Counted from the first letter of the stretch, positions 1 through 11,410 are shown. The stretch is DNA of 64,000 nucleotides from a bacterium (GCA_022709425.1 JAKLIW010000008.1:62001-126000), one strand, 5' to 3'. Notes: generated from the letters alone by a model not told the origin. Program-made: numbers and translations.

Positions 1-2
1 AG

Positions 3-146
3 CAGTTCATCCTCAAGGCCAAGGTGATACGCCACATACCCCATCCCGACGATTCGCGCCGCATGATCGGCGTCGGCGTGGTGTTCCTGTTCGACAGCGA
101 TACCCAGCAGAAGGATCTGATGAACTTCATTGTGCGGCATTCCTAA
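3..146 (+). CDS. PilZ-like protein, C-terminal fragment
   Basis: The gene begins before the window; 47 codons and the stop are visible. The residues read as the last strand and helix of a PilZ-type c-di-GMP-binding domain: a GVGVVFLF strand followed by an acidic turn and the helix DLMNFIVRH. The RxxxR and DxSxxG ligand motifs would lie upstream and cannot be seen, so the family call rests on the tail alone. The stop overlaps the start region of the next gene, so the two are probably co-transcribed. Several other c-di-GMP genes in the window make a PilZ protein plausible. Confidence 0.4.
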   Translation, partial: QFILKAKVIRHIPHPDDSRRMIGVGVVFLFDSDTQQKDLMNFIVRHS

Positions 147-147
147 G

Positions 148-876
148 GTGATCTATCTCGCCAAGAAAGAACTGAATCTCATCGATGATCGGATCATAGA
201 GGTTTCCGACGAGGATGCCCACTATCTGTTCAAGGTGCGCCGCGTCGGGAAGGATGAGCCGGTCTTTTTCTACCACGACGGGGTCGTCTACGAGACGATG
301 CTGATAGGCGCCACCCGCAAGGAAGGAAGTTTCGAGGTGCGGGTCCGCCACGAGGTCGCCTACCGCGGCCCGAAGGTGTTCGTGGTCATTGCCGCCATCG
401 AATGGCAGCGGCTGGAAGAGGCGGTCCGTAACGGTGTGGAGGCGGGGGCTCACGGGTTCTTCCTGTTCCGTGCCTCGCGCAGCAATTTGCCCGAGACGGC
501 GTTGCTCAAAAAGTTCCAGCGCATCGAACAGATCATCGAGTCGGCGGCATCGCAAAGTCGCCGCCGCTATATGCCCGATATCCGGGCCATGGGGCGCGAT
601 GTCATCATCCGCCGGCCCGGCCGTCATGTCGTTTTTCATCCCGAGTCGGACGCCCCGGCGACCATCGAACAGTTCCGCGGCGCCGACGATCTCTATCTCT
701 GGATCGGTCCCGAAGGAGGTTTCGGGGAGGAGGACCTCTTCTTCTTTGAAAAGACGCCGGTCTCTTTCGCCGCGTTCCGCACACCGGTCCTGCGGGTCGA
801 GAATGCCGTCACTTTCGCCGTGGGGTTGGCGCGGCACGCCGTGGGCTACCGTACCGAGATCACCCTTCCTGAATAG
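148..876 (+). CDS. rsmE: 16S rRNA (uracil(1498)-N(3))-methyltransferase RsmE
   Basis: SAM-dependent SPOUT-class methyltransferase that methylates U1498 of 16S rRNA in the 30S subunit. The N-terminal part has the PUA-like RsmE start (DEDAHYLFKVRRV). The C-terminal part carries the SPOUT knot signatures IGPEGGFGEED and RVENAVTFAVGLARH. I chose the GTG at 148, which gives 242 codons and begins MIYLAKKEL; it lies directly after the stop of the upstream gene. A TTG at 130 is in frame but adds six non-homologous residues. Length fits the family (about 240-250 aa). Confidence 0.93.
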   Translation: MIYLAKKELNLIDDRIIEVSDEDAHYLFKVRRVGKDEPVFFYHDGVVYETMLIGATRKEGSFEVRVRHEVAYRGPKVFVVIAAIEWQRLEEAVRNGVEAGAHGFFLFRASRSNLPETALLKKFQRIEQIIESAASQSRRRYMPDIRAMGRDVIIRRPGRHVVFHPESDAPATIEQFRGADDLYLWIGPEGGFGEEDLFFFEKTPVSFAAFRTPVLRVENAVTFAVGLARHAVGYRTEITLPE

Positions 877-892
877 CATCGACCGTCCTTAA

Positions 893-904
893 CTATACGT
901 ATAG
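893..904. promoter_or_regulatory. 12-bp palindrome upstream of the C25 peptidase gene
   Basis: CTATACGTATAG is a perfect palindrome in the 106-bp gap between rsmE and the peptidase gene, about 80 bp before the start codon. It could be an operator. No clear -35/-10 pair is placed next to it, so its role is open. Confidence 0.3.
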
Positions 905-982
905 CCTCGGAAAAAATCTTCGGCCGCGCGCTTGCTTCTTTTTTTATTGAAGAGAGGATAAACCTATAGCGAGGGGATACCC

Positions 983-3370
983 ATGAGACCGATCCTTTTG
1001 GTGTTACTGACGGCGCTGACCGTACTTGCGGAGGCCGCGACACTCGATATCGAGACCGGCCCGCTCTCCTTCAGAGCCGATACCGGCGGCGTCATCCCCA
1101 TACTCGCGGGCTTCTCTACCGAATCGGTCGGCGGCAAGCCGATGCTTCCCTACCGCGTTCATCGTTTCTCGACGCCGGTGGAGCGGGTGGATATCCTTTC
1201 TTCCGAGACACTGTCGCTACCGGCGTCTTTGCAGGAAGGTCGCTATCTCTACCGTCTGGCGCCCGATGGGCTTCTGCGGGTCGATCCGCCGGCCGCTCTG
1301 CGGGTCCTCCCCACACGGGAGAATTTTCACCGGACCCTCTTCGCCGGCGATCGCCGCGGCGAGCCGGTACATGAATTCCGCTGGTATCCGGTAGTGCGCG
1401 GGCCGAACGGCGGCTATATCCATATCAAGAAGATACGCCTCCATTTCGCCGATGCGCTGCGTCCCCGCCTGCTCCCCGCCGATCAGGAGTTGCCCAGAAA
1501 ACTGCTGCTACTGACCTCGAACGAGACGCTGGCGCGCTCCACCCAGCTTTCTCCCTATGTCGAAGCGAAGCGACGTTCAGGTTGGACGGTGGATATCGCG
1601 ACCGAGGATCAGTTCGGGGCCGATGGTCTTACCGGCACCAAACGGGCGGTGGCGATCAGGGAATGGCTGAAGACCGTCTACAAGAAGTACGGCTATCTGC
1701 TCCTTCTGGGCGATCCGCGGCCCGAAATGGGCGATATCCCGATGTTGCGCACCTATGCCAACAACGATGAGCCCGAGGTGTCGTATCATGACGTTCCCAC
1801 CGATTTCTTCTATGGCGAACTCACCAATGACTGGGACAGCAACGATAACGGTCAGTACGCCGAATCGGAGGACGGATTCCTCGGCTTTAACTGGGAACTG
1901 CTGGTCGGCCGCATACCGGTGTACGCCGGGGGCATGGCGAAGGTGGACCGCATTCTCGAACGCACCATCGCCTATATGGCGGAGGATCCAGGCGCGGCGG
2001 ATTACCGTCGTAAAGCGCTCTTCCCGGCCGGAATACCTTACTATGAGAATCAGGACGGCATGGGCAACGACAAGATGGACGGCGGCTATGTCGTCCGACA
2101 GATGCTCGACACCTTCTTCAGCGGACGCAGCGATCTGACGACGCGGGCGCTGGTCGAGAAAGAGGGGCTGGCCCCCTCCGAGTTCACCGACTGGGGGATC
2201 CTCGAAAGCGATCAGGTCGTCAACGAATGGAACGACGGCTACGGGCTGGTCTATTGGCTGGGTCATGGTCTGTCCAAAGGGGCCTATCGGACGATCTGGA
2301 CCGGGGACAACGGCGACGGCGTCCCTTCCTCCTATGAACTCTCATCCCCCTCTTTCATCGATTCGGGGCTTGCCGACGCGCTCCCGGCCGACCGGGCGGC
2401 GTTCGTGTATATGGGTAGCTGTCTCAACGGCGATGTGGATGAACCGGATAATATCGCGACCGCTATGCTCTACCAAACGGCGGTGGGTGTGGTCGCCGCT
2501 TCGCAGGTGAGTTACGGCGGCATCTGGCCGGAGTACGAACCCGAATATGCGCAGGATGTCTTTGCGTACGGGACGGTCTTTACCCGCGCCGTGCTCGAGG
2601 GCAAGTCTCCGGCGCGCGTATTGGCCGATCAGAAGATCCTCTGGACCAGCGATTCGGTCATGAAGACCATCAAACTCGAACTTAATTATTTCGGCGATCC
2701 GACCCTGACCAACGGCCTGCGGACCTGTACCCAGAACGATGAATGCGACGACGGCCTGTTCTGTAACGGCGTGGAGGAATGCCGCGCGGGCTGGTGCGCG
2801 CTGGCTTCGCCGCCGCCCGCTTGTTCCGCCGCGGAGAACGAATGCGCCGAAATGGTTTGTGACGAGGAGAGCCGCGCCTGTGTGACGGTTGCCAAGAAGG
2901 ACGGGGTAAGCTGTACGGAAGGAAGCGATAAATGCTTTACCAACTATCTGTGCAAGGCCGGCGTCTGCGTCGCGCAGGATCCGGTCGACTGTTCCGATAT
3001 CGAGGGGCTTTGCATCCGCGGCGCGTGCGATCCCGCCACCGGCCAGTGCGAGGTCGAAGCCATCAATGAAGGAGAGAGTTGTGACGACGGTTTATATTGC
3101 ACCGTCGATACGGTCTGTTCCGCCGGCGAGTGCGTCGGCGCGGATCGTTCCTGCGAAGAGACAGCGCCCGCCTGCCGGAAGGTCCAATGCGACGAAGGAA
3201 CGCAAAGTTGTATCTCCCTGCAGGACCTTTCCCAGAATTCCTTGTCGTGCCAGAGCGATACCGGCATCGGCTCGTGCAGTTACGGGGAATGCGTGATATC
3301 CGAGGAGAACAAGGTGTCTGAAGCGGAGGATCGTTCCGACAACGGCTGCGCTATGATCTTAGCATACTGA
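983..3370 (+). CDS. Exported peptidase C25 (gingipain-type) with Cys-rich tail
   Basis: Predicted secreted cysteine protease of 795 aa. Residues 1-19 form a signal peptide (MRPILLVLLTALTVLAEA). A propeptide-like region follows, then the C25 caspase-like fold from about residue 165, with KLLLLTSNETL, the LLLLGDPR strand, and the catalytic pair His428 (YWLGHG) and Cys480 (VYMGSCLNG). From about residue 575 the chain changes to dickkopf-like Cys-rich repeats of about 40 aa (CDDGLFCNGVEEC, CDDGLYCTVDTVC), probably disulfide-bonded and possibly a substrate- or surface-binding tail. No type IX secretion C-terminal domain is recognisable. An SD (gaggggat) precedes the ATG. The 3' end overlaps the convergent neighbour by 20 bp. 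Confidence 0.85.
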   Translation: MRPILLVLLTALTVLAEAATLDIETGPLSFRADTGGVIPILAGFSTESVGGKPMLPYRVHRFSTPVERVDILSSETLSLPASLQEGRYLYRLAPDGLLRVDPPAALRVLPTRENFHRTLFAGDRRGEPVHEFRWYPVVRGPNGGYIHIKKIRLHFADALRPRLLPADQELPRKLLLLTSNETLARSTQLSPYVEAKRRSGWTVDIATEDQFGADGLTGTKRAVAIREWLKTVYKKYGYLLLLGDPRPEMGDIPMLRTYANNDEPEVSYHDVPTDFFYGELTNDWDSNDNGQYAESEDGFLGFNWELLVGRIPVYAGGMAKVDRILERTIAYMAEDPGAADYRRKALFPAGIPYYENQDGMGNDKMDGGYVVRQMLDTFFSGRSDLTTRALVEKEGLAPSEFTDWGILESDQVVNEWNDGYGLVYWLGHGLSKGAYRTIWTGDNGDGVPSSYELSSPSFIDSGLADALPADRAAFVYMGSCLNGDVDEPDNIATAMLYQTAVGVVAASQVSYGGIWPEYEPEYAQDVFAYGTVFTRAVLEGKSPARVLADQKILWTSDSVMKTIKLELNYFGDPTLTNGLRTCTQNDECDDGLFCNGVEECRAGWCALASPPPACSAAENECAEMVCDEESRACVTVAKKDGVSCTEGSDKCFTNYLCKAGVCVAQDPVDCSDIEGLCIRGACDPATGQCEVEAINEGESCDDGLYCTVDTVCSAGECVGADRSCEETAPACRKVQCDEGTQSCISLQDLSQNSLSCQSDTGIGSCSYGECVISEENKVSEAEDRSDNGCAMILAY

Positions 3371-4994
3371 GCAGTTCGGGCATATTCTTTGATGAATTGA
3401 AATTCGGGAATATCCCGGCGGCCTTCATTTGCGTCGCCTGATCCCGATTCTGCGGTGATATCGTACCGGTGGAGAACAGGAAGAACTGGAGTTTCGGGAA
3501 GATGCCCTTGGTCCGTATCGCGTTGATGAGTTTGAAGGGGGTGAACTGGGAGTTCTTCACATCGATATCGGAGAGGATGAAGTTGATGGTATCGCCCTGT
3601 TTTTTGAGTATCAGCGCCGCGATTTCTATCTGCGGCGCGGTGAATATCTGTATGTTCTGAGCGGAGAAGCGCTGCGCTATCTCGTCGAGCAGGTCGCGAT
3701 TCTCGGTGACGACGATGCCGGCGATCTTGACGGCGTTGCCGGTCGCCGCCGCGGCGAGGGTATTGATCTGGAGTTCTTCCTTGAGGGTGTCGAGTAATTT
3801 GTCGGTGAAAAAGCCCAGCGCTTTCATGCGGAAATAGGCGGTGGGGGCCGGTATTGACGAGACCTGCGTCAGATAGTCATAGCTGTCGGCGAGCAATAAT
3901 ATCTGAGCTCCGATAGGGATATCGTTGCCTTTAAGCCCCTGCGGGAAGCCTGCGCCGTTGACCGTTTCGTACATATTCGAAAGTATCGATTTGGTCTGTT
4001 TGGAGAGATTGCATCCGGCAAAAAGGCGCGCCCCGGCGGAAGAGTATTTGATGACGGTATCGGCGCATTCCTTGTCTTTGATGTCGAAGGCGCTGAGGTG
4101 TTTCTTTTTGCCCGCGTCATGCAGATAGGCGGCGATGATGAGGTCGTTCATGTCGACCTCGTTCATCTTGTAGGCCTTGCCGAGTTTCATGCAAAGACCC
4201 ACCACGCGCTGGGTGTGGTGTTTGAACCCTCCCTCGCGGATGGAATCGATGATGCTCGTGAAGACCTTTATCGCCTCAAGGAATTCTTCGTGGCCGACGA
4301 TGGTGACGCCGTTCTTGAGCTTGTTGACGCGGTTGGTGATCGTCGTGTCGCCGCCGTCGGACTGGAGGATCTCTCCCTGATTGATGATCTGGGTAAAGGA
4401 GGTGTTCCGGGTGAATTCCTTCGGATCCTTGAGTACCTTGCGCGGCGCATCCTGTTTGAGGATGTCCTTATCGAGCACCGCTTCGCCGACCGGTATAAAG
4501 CCTTTCATGTCGACATTTTTCGGGAAAAAGCGGTCGAAAGCGATAAGGTCGCCTTTGTACTGTTTGAAGATGATCGCCTTGATGGCCTTCGAATAGGCGA
4601 TGACCGGCGTGATGACCTTGATGTTGTCCAAGATGATCTTCAGTTCGTCGAGCATCTTGGCATCCTGCGGCGCATGGGTCAGCAGGGTCAGTTTTCCCTC
4701 ATTGAAACTGTATTTGAGGGGGAATATTCCTTTCGTTTCGGCTATCCGTTCCGGCACCACCTGAGCGACGTTGCTCTGGATGGTCATTTTCTCGAGTTTC
4801 TCGCTGGTGATATACTGCAGGTTGAAGATGCCGGCGAGATAGGTGAGCAGGTCGTTCTCGGAAAGCATTTTTTCGGAAACCAGTATTTCGCCGAGGTAGG
4901 TCTTCTGGGTTTTTTGCATATCGAGCGCTTTGGCAAGTTGTTCGCGGGTTATCTTGCCGAGCTGTACAAAATACTCGCCGATCTTCATGGCCAT
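3351..4994 (-). CDS. MshEN - HD-GYP-like - receiver-like signalling protein
   Basis: Cytosolic protein of 547 aa with three parts. Residues 1-150 match the MshEN (T2SS E N-terminal) fold that binds c-di-GMP in ATPases such as MshE (IGEYFVQLGKITREQL, LGEILV). The middle (about 220-400) is an HD domain with KHHTQRVVGLC and YLHDAGKKK; the GYP position reads GAGFP, so it is a degenerate HD-GYP and catalysis is uncertain. The end (about 425-547) looks like a receiver domain (AGIVVTENRDLLDEIAQRF, ILSDIDVKN). No AAA ATPase module is present, so this is not a pilus ATPase. It probably senses c-di-GMP. Minus-strand promoter at 5030-5058. Confidence 0.8.
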   Translation of the reverse strand: MAMKIGEYFVQLGKITREQLAKALDMQKTQKTYLGEILVSEKMLSENDLLTYLAGIFNLQYITSEKLEKMTIQSNVAQVVPERIAETKGIFPLKYSFNEGKLTLLTHAPQDAKMLDELKIILDNIKVITPVIAYSKAIKAIIFKQYKGDLIAFDRFFPKNVDMKGFIPVGEAVLDKDILKQDAPRKVLKDPKEFTRNTSFTQIINQGEILQSDGGDTTITNRVNKLKNGVTIVGHEEFLEAIKVFTSIIDSIREGGFKHHTQRVVGLCMKLGKAYKMNEVDMNDLIIAAYLHDAGKKKHLSAFDIKDKECADTVIKYSSAGARLFAGCNLSKQTKSILSNMYETVNGAGFPQGLKGNDIPIGAQILLLADSYDYLTQVSSIPAPTAYFRMKALGFFTDKLLDTLKEELQINTLAAAATGNAVKIAGIVVTENRDLLDEIAQRFSAQNIQIFTAPQIEIAALILKKQGDTINFILSDIDVKNSQFTPFKLINAIRTKGIFPKLQFFLFSTGTISPQNRDQATQMKAAGIFPNFNSSKNMPELLSMLRS

Positions 4995-5029
4995 GAGCGA
5001 CCCCTATCAATACTCACTAAAACGGACAA

Positions 5030-5058
5030 ATTGTAATTTGGGACGAGGATGAAAGCAA
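5030..5058 (-). promoter_or_regulatory. sigma70-type promoter for the MshEN/HD gene
   Basis: On the minus strand TTGCTT (5058-5053), a 17-bp spacer and TACAAT (5035-5030), 36 bp before the ATG at 4994. Good spacing and a near-consensus -10. Confidence 0.6.
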
Positions 5059-5094
5059 CTTATTTTATTTATGATGCAGAACATGCGGAACGGT

Positions 5095-5985
5095 TCAGCG
5101 GGCGCAGGCGATACGGTCGCGACCGGCTCGTTTTGCCTCATAGAGCGCCTCGTCTGCCTTGCGGATGAGCGGTTCGCGGTCGACGGCGTGGGCGGGGGCG
5201 GTGGCGATGCCGCCGCTGATGGTCACCTTGATGTCGTTGGGGCCGATGACGAGCGCCGCTACCATCATCCGCAGACGGTCGGCGTATATGAGGGCGCCGT
5301 TCAGGTCGGTCTCGGGGAGGATGATGAGGAACTCCTCGCCGCCGATGCGGCCGATCATGTCGATTGCGCGCAGGGAGTTGCGAGCCGTCTCGGCGATGGT
5401 CTCGAGCACCGTGTCGCCTTCGGGATGGCCGTGGGTGTCGTTGACCTGTTTGAAATGGTCGATATCGACGATGATGATGGAAAGTGAGTTGCTGTAGCGC
5501 TTCACCCGCTGGAGTTCCCGTTCCAGTTCGCCGATGATCTTGCGCTTGTTGTAGACGTGGGTCAGCGCGTCGTGATTGACGAGCCGTTCGAGTTGCAGGC
5601 GTTTTTTGATCATCGAGTTGACGATGGCGCGGAATTCGACCACGTCGAACGGTTTGGTGATGTAGGCGTCGACGCCGTGTTCGATGCCGCGGACGCGGTC
5701 CTCGGTGGTGGTCTTGGCCGACATGAAGATGAACGAGGTGAGATAGTATTCGTCGCGGTCGCGGATCGCGTCGCGGAACTGGTAGCCGTCGAGGTTCGGC
5801 ATCAGGATGTCGCAGATGATGATGTCGGGGCGGAAGGTGCCGAGCTTGTCGAGCGCCTCCTTGCCGTCGCGCGCCGTCACGAGGTGATACTTGCGATCGG
5901 CAAGAATGATCTTGACGAGCTGGAGCACATTCTCGTCGTCGTCGACCACGAGGATGTTGAAGGTGCTTTTTTCGAATTCTCCCAT
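5095..5985 (-). CDS. REC-GGDEF diguanylate cyclase response regulator
   Basis: Response regulator that makes c-di-GMP from two GTP, a PleD-like layout (296 aa). REC at about 8-120 (NILVVDDDE, phospho-acceptor Asp in PDIIICDILMPNLDG). GGDEF at about 135-295 with the active-site motif GGEEF; RAID nine residues before it has the spacing of the inhibitory I-site, so product inhibition is likely. I chose the ATG at 5985 because a strong SD (GCGGGGGAG) precedes it and REC starts eight residues later. An ATG at 6075 overlaps the kinase stop as ATGA and also has an SD, but adds 30 residues with no REC homology. It is the third gene of the operon starting at 8688. Confidence 0.92.
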   Translation of the reverse strand: MGEFEKSTFNILVVDDDENVLQLVKIILADRKYHLVTARDGKEALDKLGTFRPDIIICDILMPNLDGYQFRDAIRDRDEYYLTSFIFMSAKTTTEDRVRGIEHGVDAYITKPFDVVEFRAIVNSMIKKRLQLERLVNHDALTHVYNKRKIIGELERELQRVKRYSNSLSIIIVDIDHFKQVNDTHGHPEGDTVLETIAETARNSLRAIDMIGRIGGEEFLIILPETDLNGALIYADRLRMMVAALVIGPNDIKVTISGGIATAPAHAVDREPLIRKADEALYEAKRAGRDRIACAR

Positions 5986-6071
5986 CTTTTTCTCCCCCGC
6001 TGTATAAACGCCCTCTTCATACCATCGTACGGGCCGCTTGACAAATTTTCTCCGGACCCCTTCGGGCATCG

Positions 6072-7988
6072 TCATGGACAGCTCCCCGCGCCGCGCAGTA
6101 TTTCATGAACGACCTTCGATATCTTTGCCCGCGAGAAAGGCTTTTGGACGACCGCCTCGATCCCGAGCCGCGACGGCTCCTGCAGGCTGTCCCAGCCGCC
6201 GTAGCCGGTGACCACCACCACGGGAATGCAGGGGCGTATCATCTTGATGCGGCGCGCCAGTTCCAGCCCGTTCATATCGGGGATGTTGTAGTCGGTGATG
6301 ACGATATCGTAGAGGGTGGGGTTCTCGCGGAAACTGGCGAGTCCGCCGGGGCTGTCGGTGAAGGTGATGACGTCATAGCCGAGTTGTTCGAGCATGAGCC
6401 GGACCGAGGTGCAGAAGTGCGGTTCGTCGTCGACGAACATGACCGTGCCGCTCCCGCGGTGGACCGCTTCTTCCTCCTTGTCGCGTCGATTCGGTTCATT
6501 TTCCTCCATGAGCGGCAGGATAATGGAGATACGGGTTCCCTGTCCCTCGGCGCTCTCGATCTCCATGATGCCGTTCAGGTTCTTGACCGCCGCGGTGACG
6601 ATGGCCAGCCCCATGCCGGTTCCCTGTCCGGGCGGTTTGGTGGTGAAGAAGGGGTCAAGCGCGTGTCGGCGAGTGTAGTCATCCATACCACAGCCGGTGT
6701 CGGCGATCGTGAGGCGGAAGCACTGTTCGCCGCAGGGGCCGCCGGCCGGTTCGGCGTCGAGCGTGATGGTGAGGGTGCCGCCGGTATCCTGCATCGCATG
6801 GAAGGCGTTGGTGCAGAGGTTCATGAGTATCTGGTGGAGCTGGACCGGATCGGCCATGAGCTTGATATCGTCGCGCCGGATATCCTTTTTGACCGTGATG
6901 AATTTGGGGAGCGTCGCGGTGAGGAATTTGACCAGTTCGGTGATGAGCGATGCGACCCGCACCGGCTGTTTCTCGCGCTTCATGCGGCGGCTGAAGGTGG
7001 TTATCTGCGACACCAGTTCGGTCGCCCGGTCGATCGCCTTGAGTATCTCGGTCATGTGCGCTTCGGCGGGTGAGCCTTTCGGCAGTTCGGCGTGGACCAG
7101 ATCGGCGTAGGCGAGCATGTAGCCGAGTGTATTGTTAAAGTCGTGCGTGATGCCGCCGGCGAGCATCCCGATGGCCTCCATCCGCTGGTTGAACTCGACC
7201 GCCGATTCAAGTTTGCGCCGCTCTTCGGTCTGCGAGACGAAGGCGTCGGCGAGCGCGTTGACCTGCGTCATGACGCCCCGAAAGTCCCGGCCGACGCGGG
7301 AAGGGTCGCCCCGCACCTCGAGCCGTCCACCGAGTATCTTCTGAAGAATGCCTTCCAGTTCCTTGACAACGTGGTTGATGCCGCCGGTGATGATGGCCGA
7401 AACAATAAGCGCGAGCAGTACGAACAGCGCCGCCGAAATGAGCGCAACGGCGGTGAACGAGCGGTAAAGCGCCGAACTGATGCGCCGGTCTATCTCCTGT
7501 TCGTCTATCTCGGCGACGAGCGCCCATCTTTCGCCGCCGACCGTTATCGGAGCATAGGCCGACAGGACCTTCTTGCCGCGGTAATCGACCGTGAGCGTGG
7601 TGCCGGTCCGCCCGTCGAGCGCTTGATCGACCGAAAAGGTGGCTATCGGCTGGTCGTTGCTACGGGCCGGAGCGAGATGAAGATCACTGCGCAGATGCAG
7701 GTCGGGGCCGACCAGATAGGTCTCGCCGGTGTCGCCCATCCCGGAGCGCTCAAGCATGACGCGGTTCATTTCGGCCATCGAAAGGGCGGGGAACAGCCGA
7801 AGCGTTTCTTCGATGCGGCTTTTCTTGAGGTCGCGCACCGATTCGAGCTGGGCGAATGCCTGTTCCTTCAACTCGGTGCCGAATATCTTCGATCCGGTGA
7901 TGGTCAGTATCGCGAGCGGTATGATACCGGAAACGAGAGACCCTATGATGAGTATCGTCTTGAAACGGATCCCTTTGAGCATGCTCAC
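6072..7988 (-). CDS. Hybrid sensor histidine kinase
   Basis: Inner-membrane hybrid kinase of 638 aa. A TM segment near residues 12-30 and a second near 180-205 enclose an extracytoplasmic sensor (GDTGETYLVGPD, typical of Cache/dCache tails). HisKA has the phospho-His in GGITHDFNN. HATPase_c has the N box (NLCTNAFHAM), G1 (DTGCGMD), F box (DPFFTTK) and G2 (GTGMGL). A C-terminal REC (about 515-635) has FVDDE, acceptor Asp in IVITDYNIPDMNG and the conserved Lys in VQKPF. The start is a GTG at 7988, four bases after the regulator stop; an ATG at 7982 is equally possible. The REC can hand phosphate to the flanking regulators. Confidence 0.92.
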   Translation of the reverse strand: MSMLKGIRFKTILIIGSLVSGIIPLAILTITGSKIFGTELKEQAFAQLESVRDLKKSRIEETLRLFPALSMAEMNRVMLERSGMGDTGETYLVGPDLHLRSDLHLAPARSNDQPIATFSVDQALDGRTGTTLTVDYRGKKVLSAYAPITVGGERWALVAEIDEQEIDRRISSALYRSFTAVALISAALFVLLALIVSAIITGGINHVVKELEGILQKILGGRLEVRGDPSRVGRDFRGVMTQVNALADAFVSQTEERRKLESAVEFNQRMEAIGMLAGGITHDFNNTLGYMLAYADLVHAELPKGSPAEAHMTEILKAIDRATELVSQITTFSRRMKREKQPVRVASLITELVKFLTATLPKFITVKKDIRRDDIKLMADPVQLHQILMNLCTNAFHAMQDTGGTLTITLDAEPAGGPCGEQCFRLTIADTGCGMDDYTRRHALDPFFTTKPPGQGTGMGLAIVTAAVKNLNGIMEIESAEGQGTRISIILPLMEENEPNRRDKEEEAVHRGSGTVMFVDDEPHFCTSVRLMLEQLGYDVITFTDSPGGLASFRENPTLYDIVITDYNIPDMNGLELARRIKMIRPCIPVVVVTGYGGWDSLQEPSRLGIEAVVQKPFSRAKISKVVHEILRGAGSCP

Positions 7989-7992
7989 TCGT

Positions 7993-8688
7993 TCAGGAGG
8001 CGCGGAATTTGTAGCCGATACCGCGTATCGTTTCTATGCGTTCGGCGTGCGGGCCGAGTTTTTTGCGCAGGCCGAATATCTGGAAATCGATGGAGCGTTC
8101 GGTGACGAAATAGTCCTCGCCGCGTATCTCGCCGATGACTTGAGCGCGCGAGAAGACGGTGTTCGGATCGCGGACGAGCAGGGAGAGGATATCGAATTCG
8201 GTGCGGGTAAGCGGTATCGGGGTCCCTTCGATGGTCGCTTCACGGCCGGCGATATCCACCGTGAGTGAATCGAACCGCAGGATATCGGCTTCGGGTGCGC
8301 GGGTGGTCTTACGGCGCAGAACGGCGTTGAGTCGGGCGATGAGCATTCGCGGCCGAACCGGTTTGACGATATAGTCGTCGGCCCAGGTTTCCAGCGCTCG
8401 CACCACATCATCTTCAACCGCTCGGCCGGTGAGCATCACGATGGCGACCTTTTCGGTGCTTTTGTTCTTGCGGACCCGCTCGGCCACTTCGAATCCATCG
8501 ATGCCGGGGAGCGTGATATCGAGCAGGATCAGATCGGGGGTGATGACCTCAAGGGCGTGCAGCGCCTCCTCTCCGGACCGGGTCCGGTGCACGACGAACC
8601 CTTCGGCCTCGAGTATGAAAGAGATGCTGTTGAGGAGATTCTCCTCGTCTTCAACAAAAAGTATCTTGCCGTTCGGACGCGTTTCCAT
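7993..8688 (-). CDS. OmpR/PhoB-family response regulator
   Basis: DNA-binding response regulator of 231 aa: REC at about 8-120 (acceptor Asp in PDLILLDITLPGID, Lys in DYIVKPVRPR) and a winged-helix Trans_reg_C domain at about 135-231 (PLTRTEFDILSLLVRDPN, then the final RGIGYKF). The start at 8688 is fixed by a perfect SD (GGAGGT) seven bases upstream; the open frame continues further but without homology. It is the first gene of a three-gene signalling operon with the hybrid kinase and the REC-GGDEF protein, so it probably links the sensed signal to transcription while the third gene links it to c-di-GMP. Confidence 0.93.
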   Translation of the reverse strand: METRPNGKILFVEDEENLLNSISFILEAEGFVVHRTRSGEEALHALEVITPDLILLDITLPGIDGFEVAERVRKNKSTEKVAIVMLTGRAVEDDVVRALETWADDYIVKPVRPRMLIARLNAVLRRKTTRAPEADILRFDSLTVDIAGREATIEGTPIPLTRTEFDILSLLVRDPNTVFSRAQVIGEIRGEDYFVTERSIDFQIFGLRKKLGPHAERIETIRGIGYKFRAS

Positions 8689-8713
8689 GTGACCTCCGTT
8701 CCCACCGAAGCGC

Positions 8714-8742
8714 TTTATAACAAAGTTTTTCTTGTTTTTAAA
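8714..8742 (-). promoter_or_regulatory. sigma70-type promoter for the signalling operon
   Basis: Minus strand TTTAAA (8742-8737), 17-bp spacer, TATAAA (8719-8714), 26 bp upstream of the ATG at 8688. Confidence 0.6.
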
Positions 8743-8765
8743 GAAATTCTTTAGGCCCCCTTTCC

Positions 8766-8793
8766 TTGAATTGTTCGGCAACACGGGTATCAT
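8766..8793 (+). promoter_or_regulatory. sigma70-type promoter for glgP
   Basis: TTGAAT, 16-bp spacer, TATCAT, ending 38 bp before the glgP ATG. It is divergent from the promoter at 8714-8742, so the two transcription units share a short control region. Confidence 0.6.
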
Positions 8794-8831
8794 ACCGCGA
8801 CACCGGTCCGCTGACAGTTACGGAGTGAGGC

Positions 8832-11324
<2,493 letters not shown>

Positions 11325-11355
11325 GTAGAAATCTGCTTCGAAATAAAGATTTTCT

Positions 11356-11383
11356 TTTACATCGAATCGCGCATTGCTATACT
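11356..11383 (+). promoter_or_regulatory. sigma70-type promoter for slt-spoIID
   Basis: TTTACA, 16-bp spacer, TATACT, 27 bp before the ATG at 11411. It supports the internal ATG as start rather than the longer open frame reaching back into glgP. Confidence 0.6.
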
Positions 11384-11410
11384 TTCGCCGGACAACGGAG
11401 TTCGGAGCCC

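Noticed and set aside
893..982. A sigma70 promoter before the C25 peptidase gene.
   Set aside because: Candidate boxes (TTGCTT near 932, TATAGC near 965) do not have acceptable spacing.
5985..6075. The longer start of the REC-GGDEF gene coupled to the kinase by ATGA.
   Set aside because: The extra 30 residues have no REC homology and the internal ATG has a stronger SD; kept as an alternative in the feature entry.
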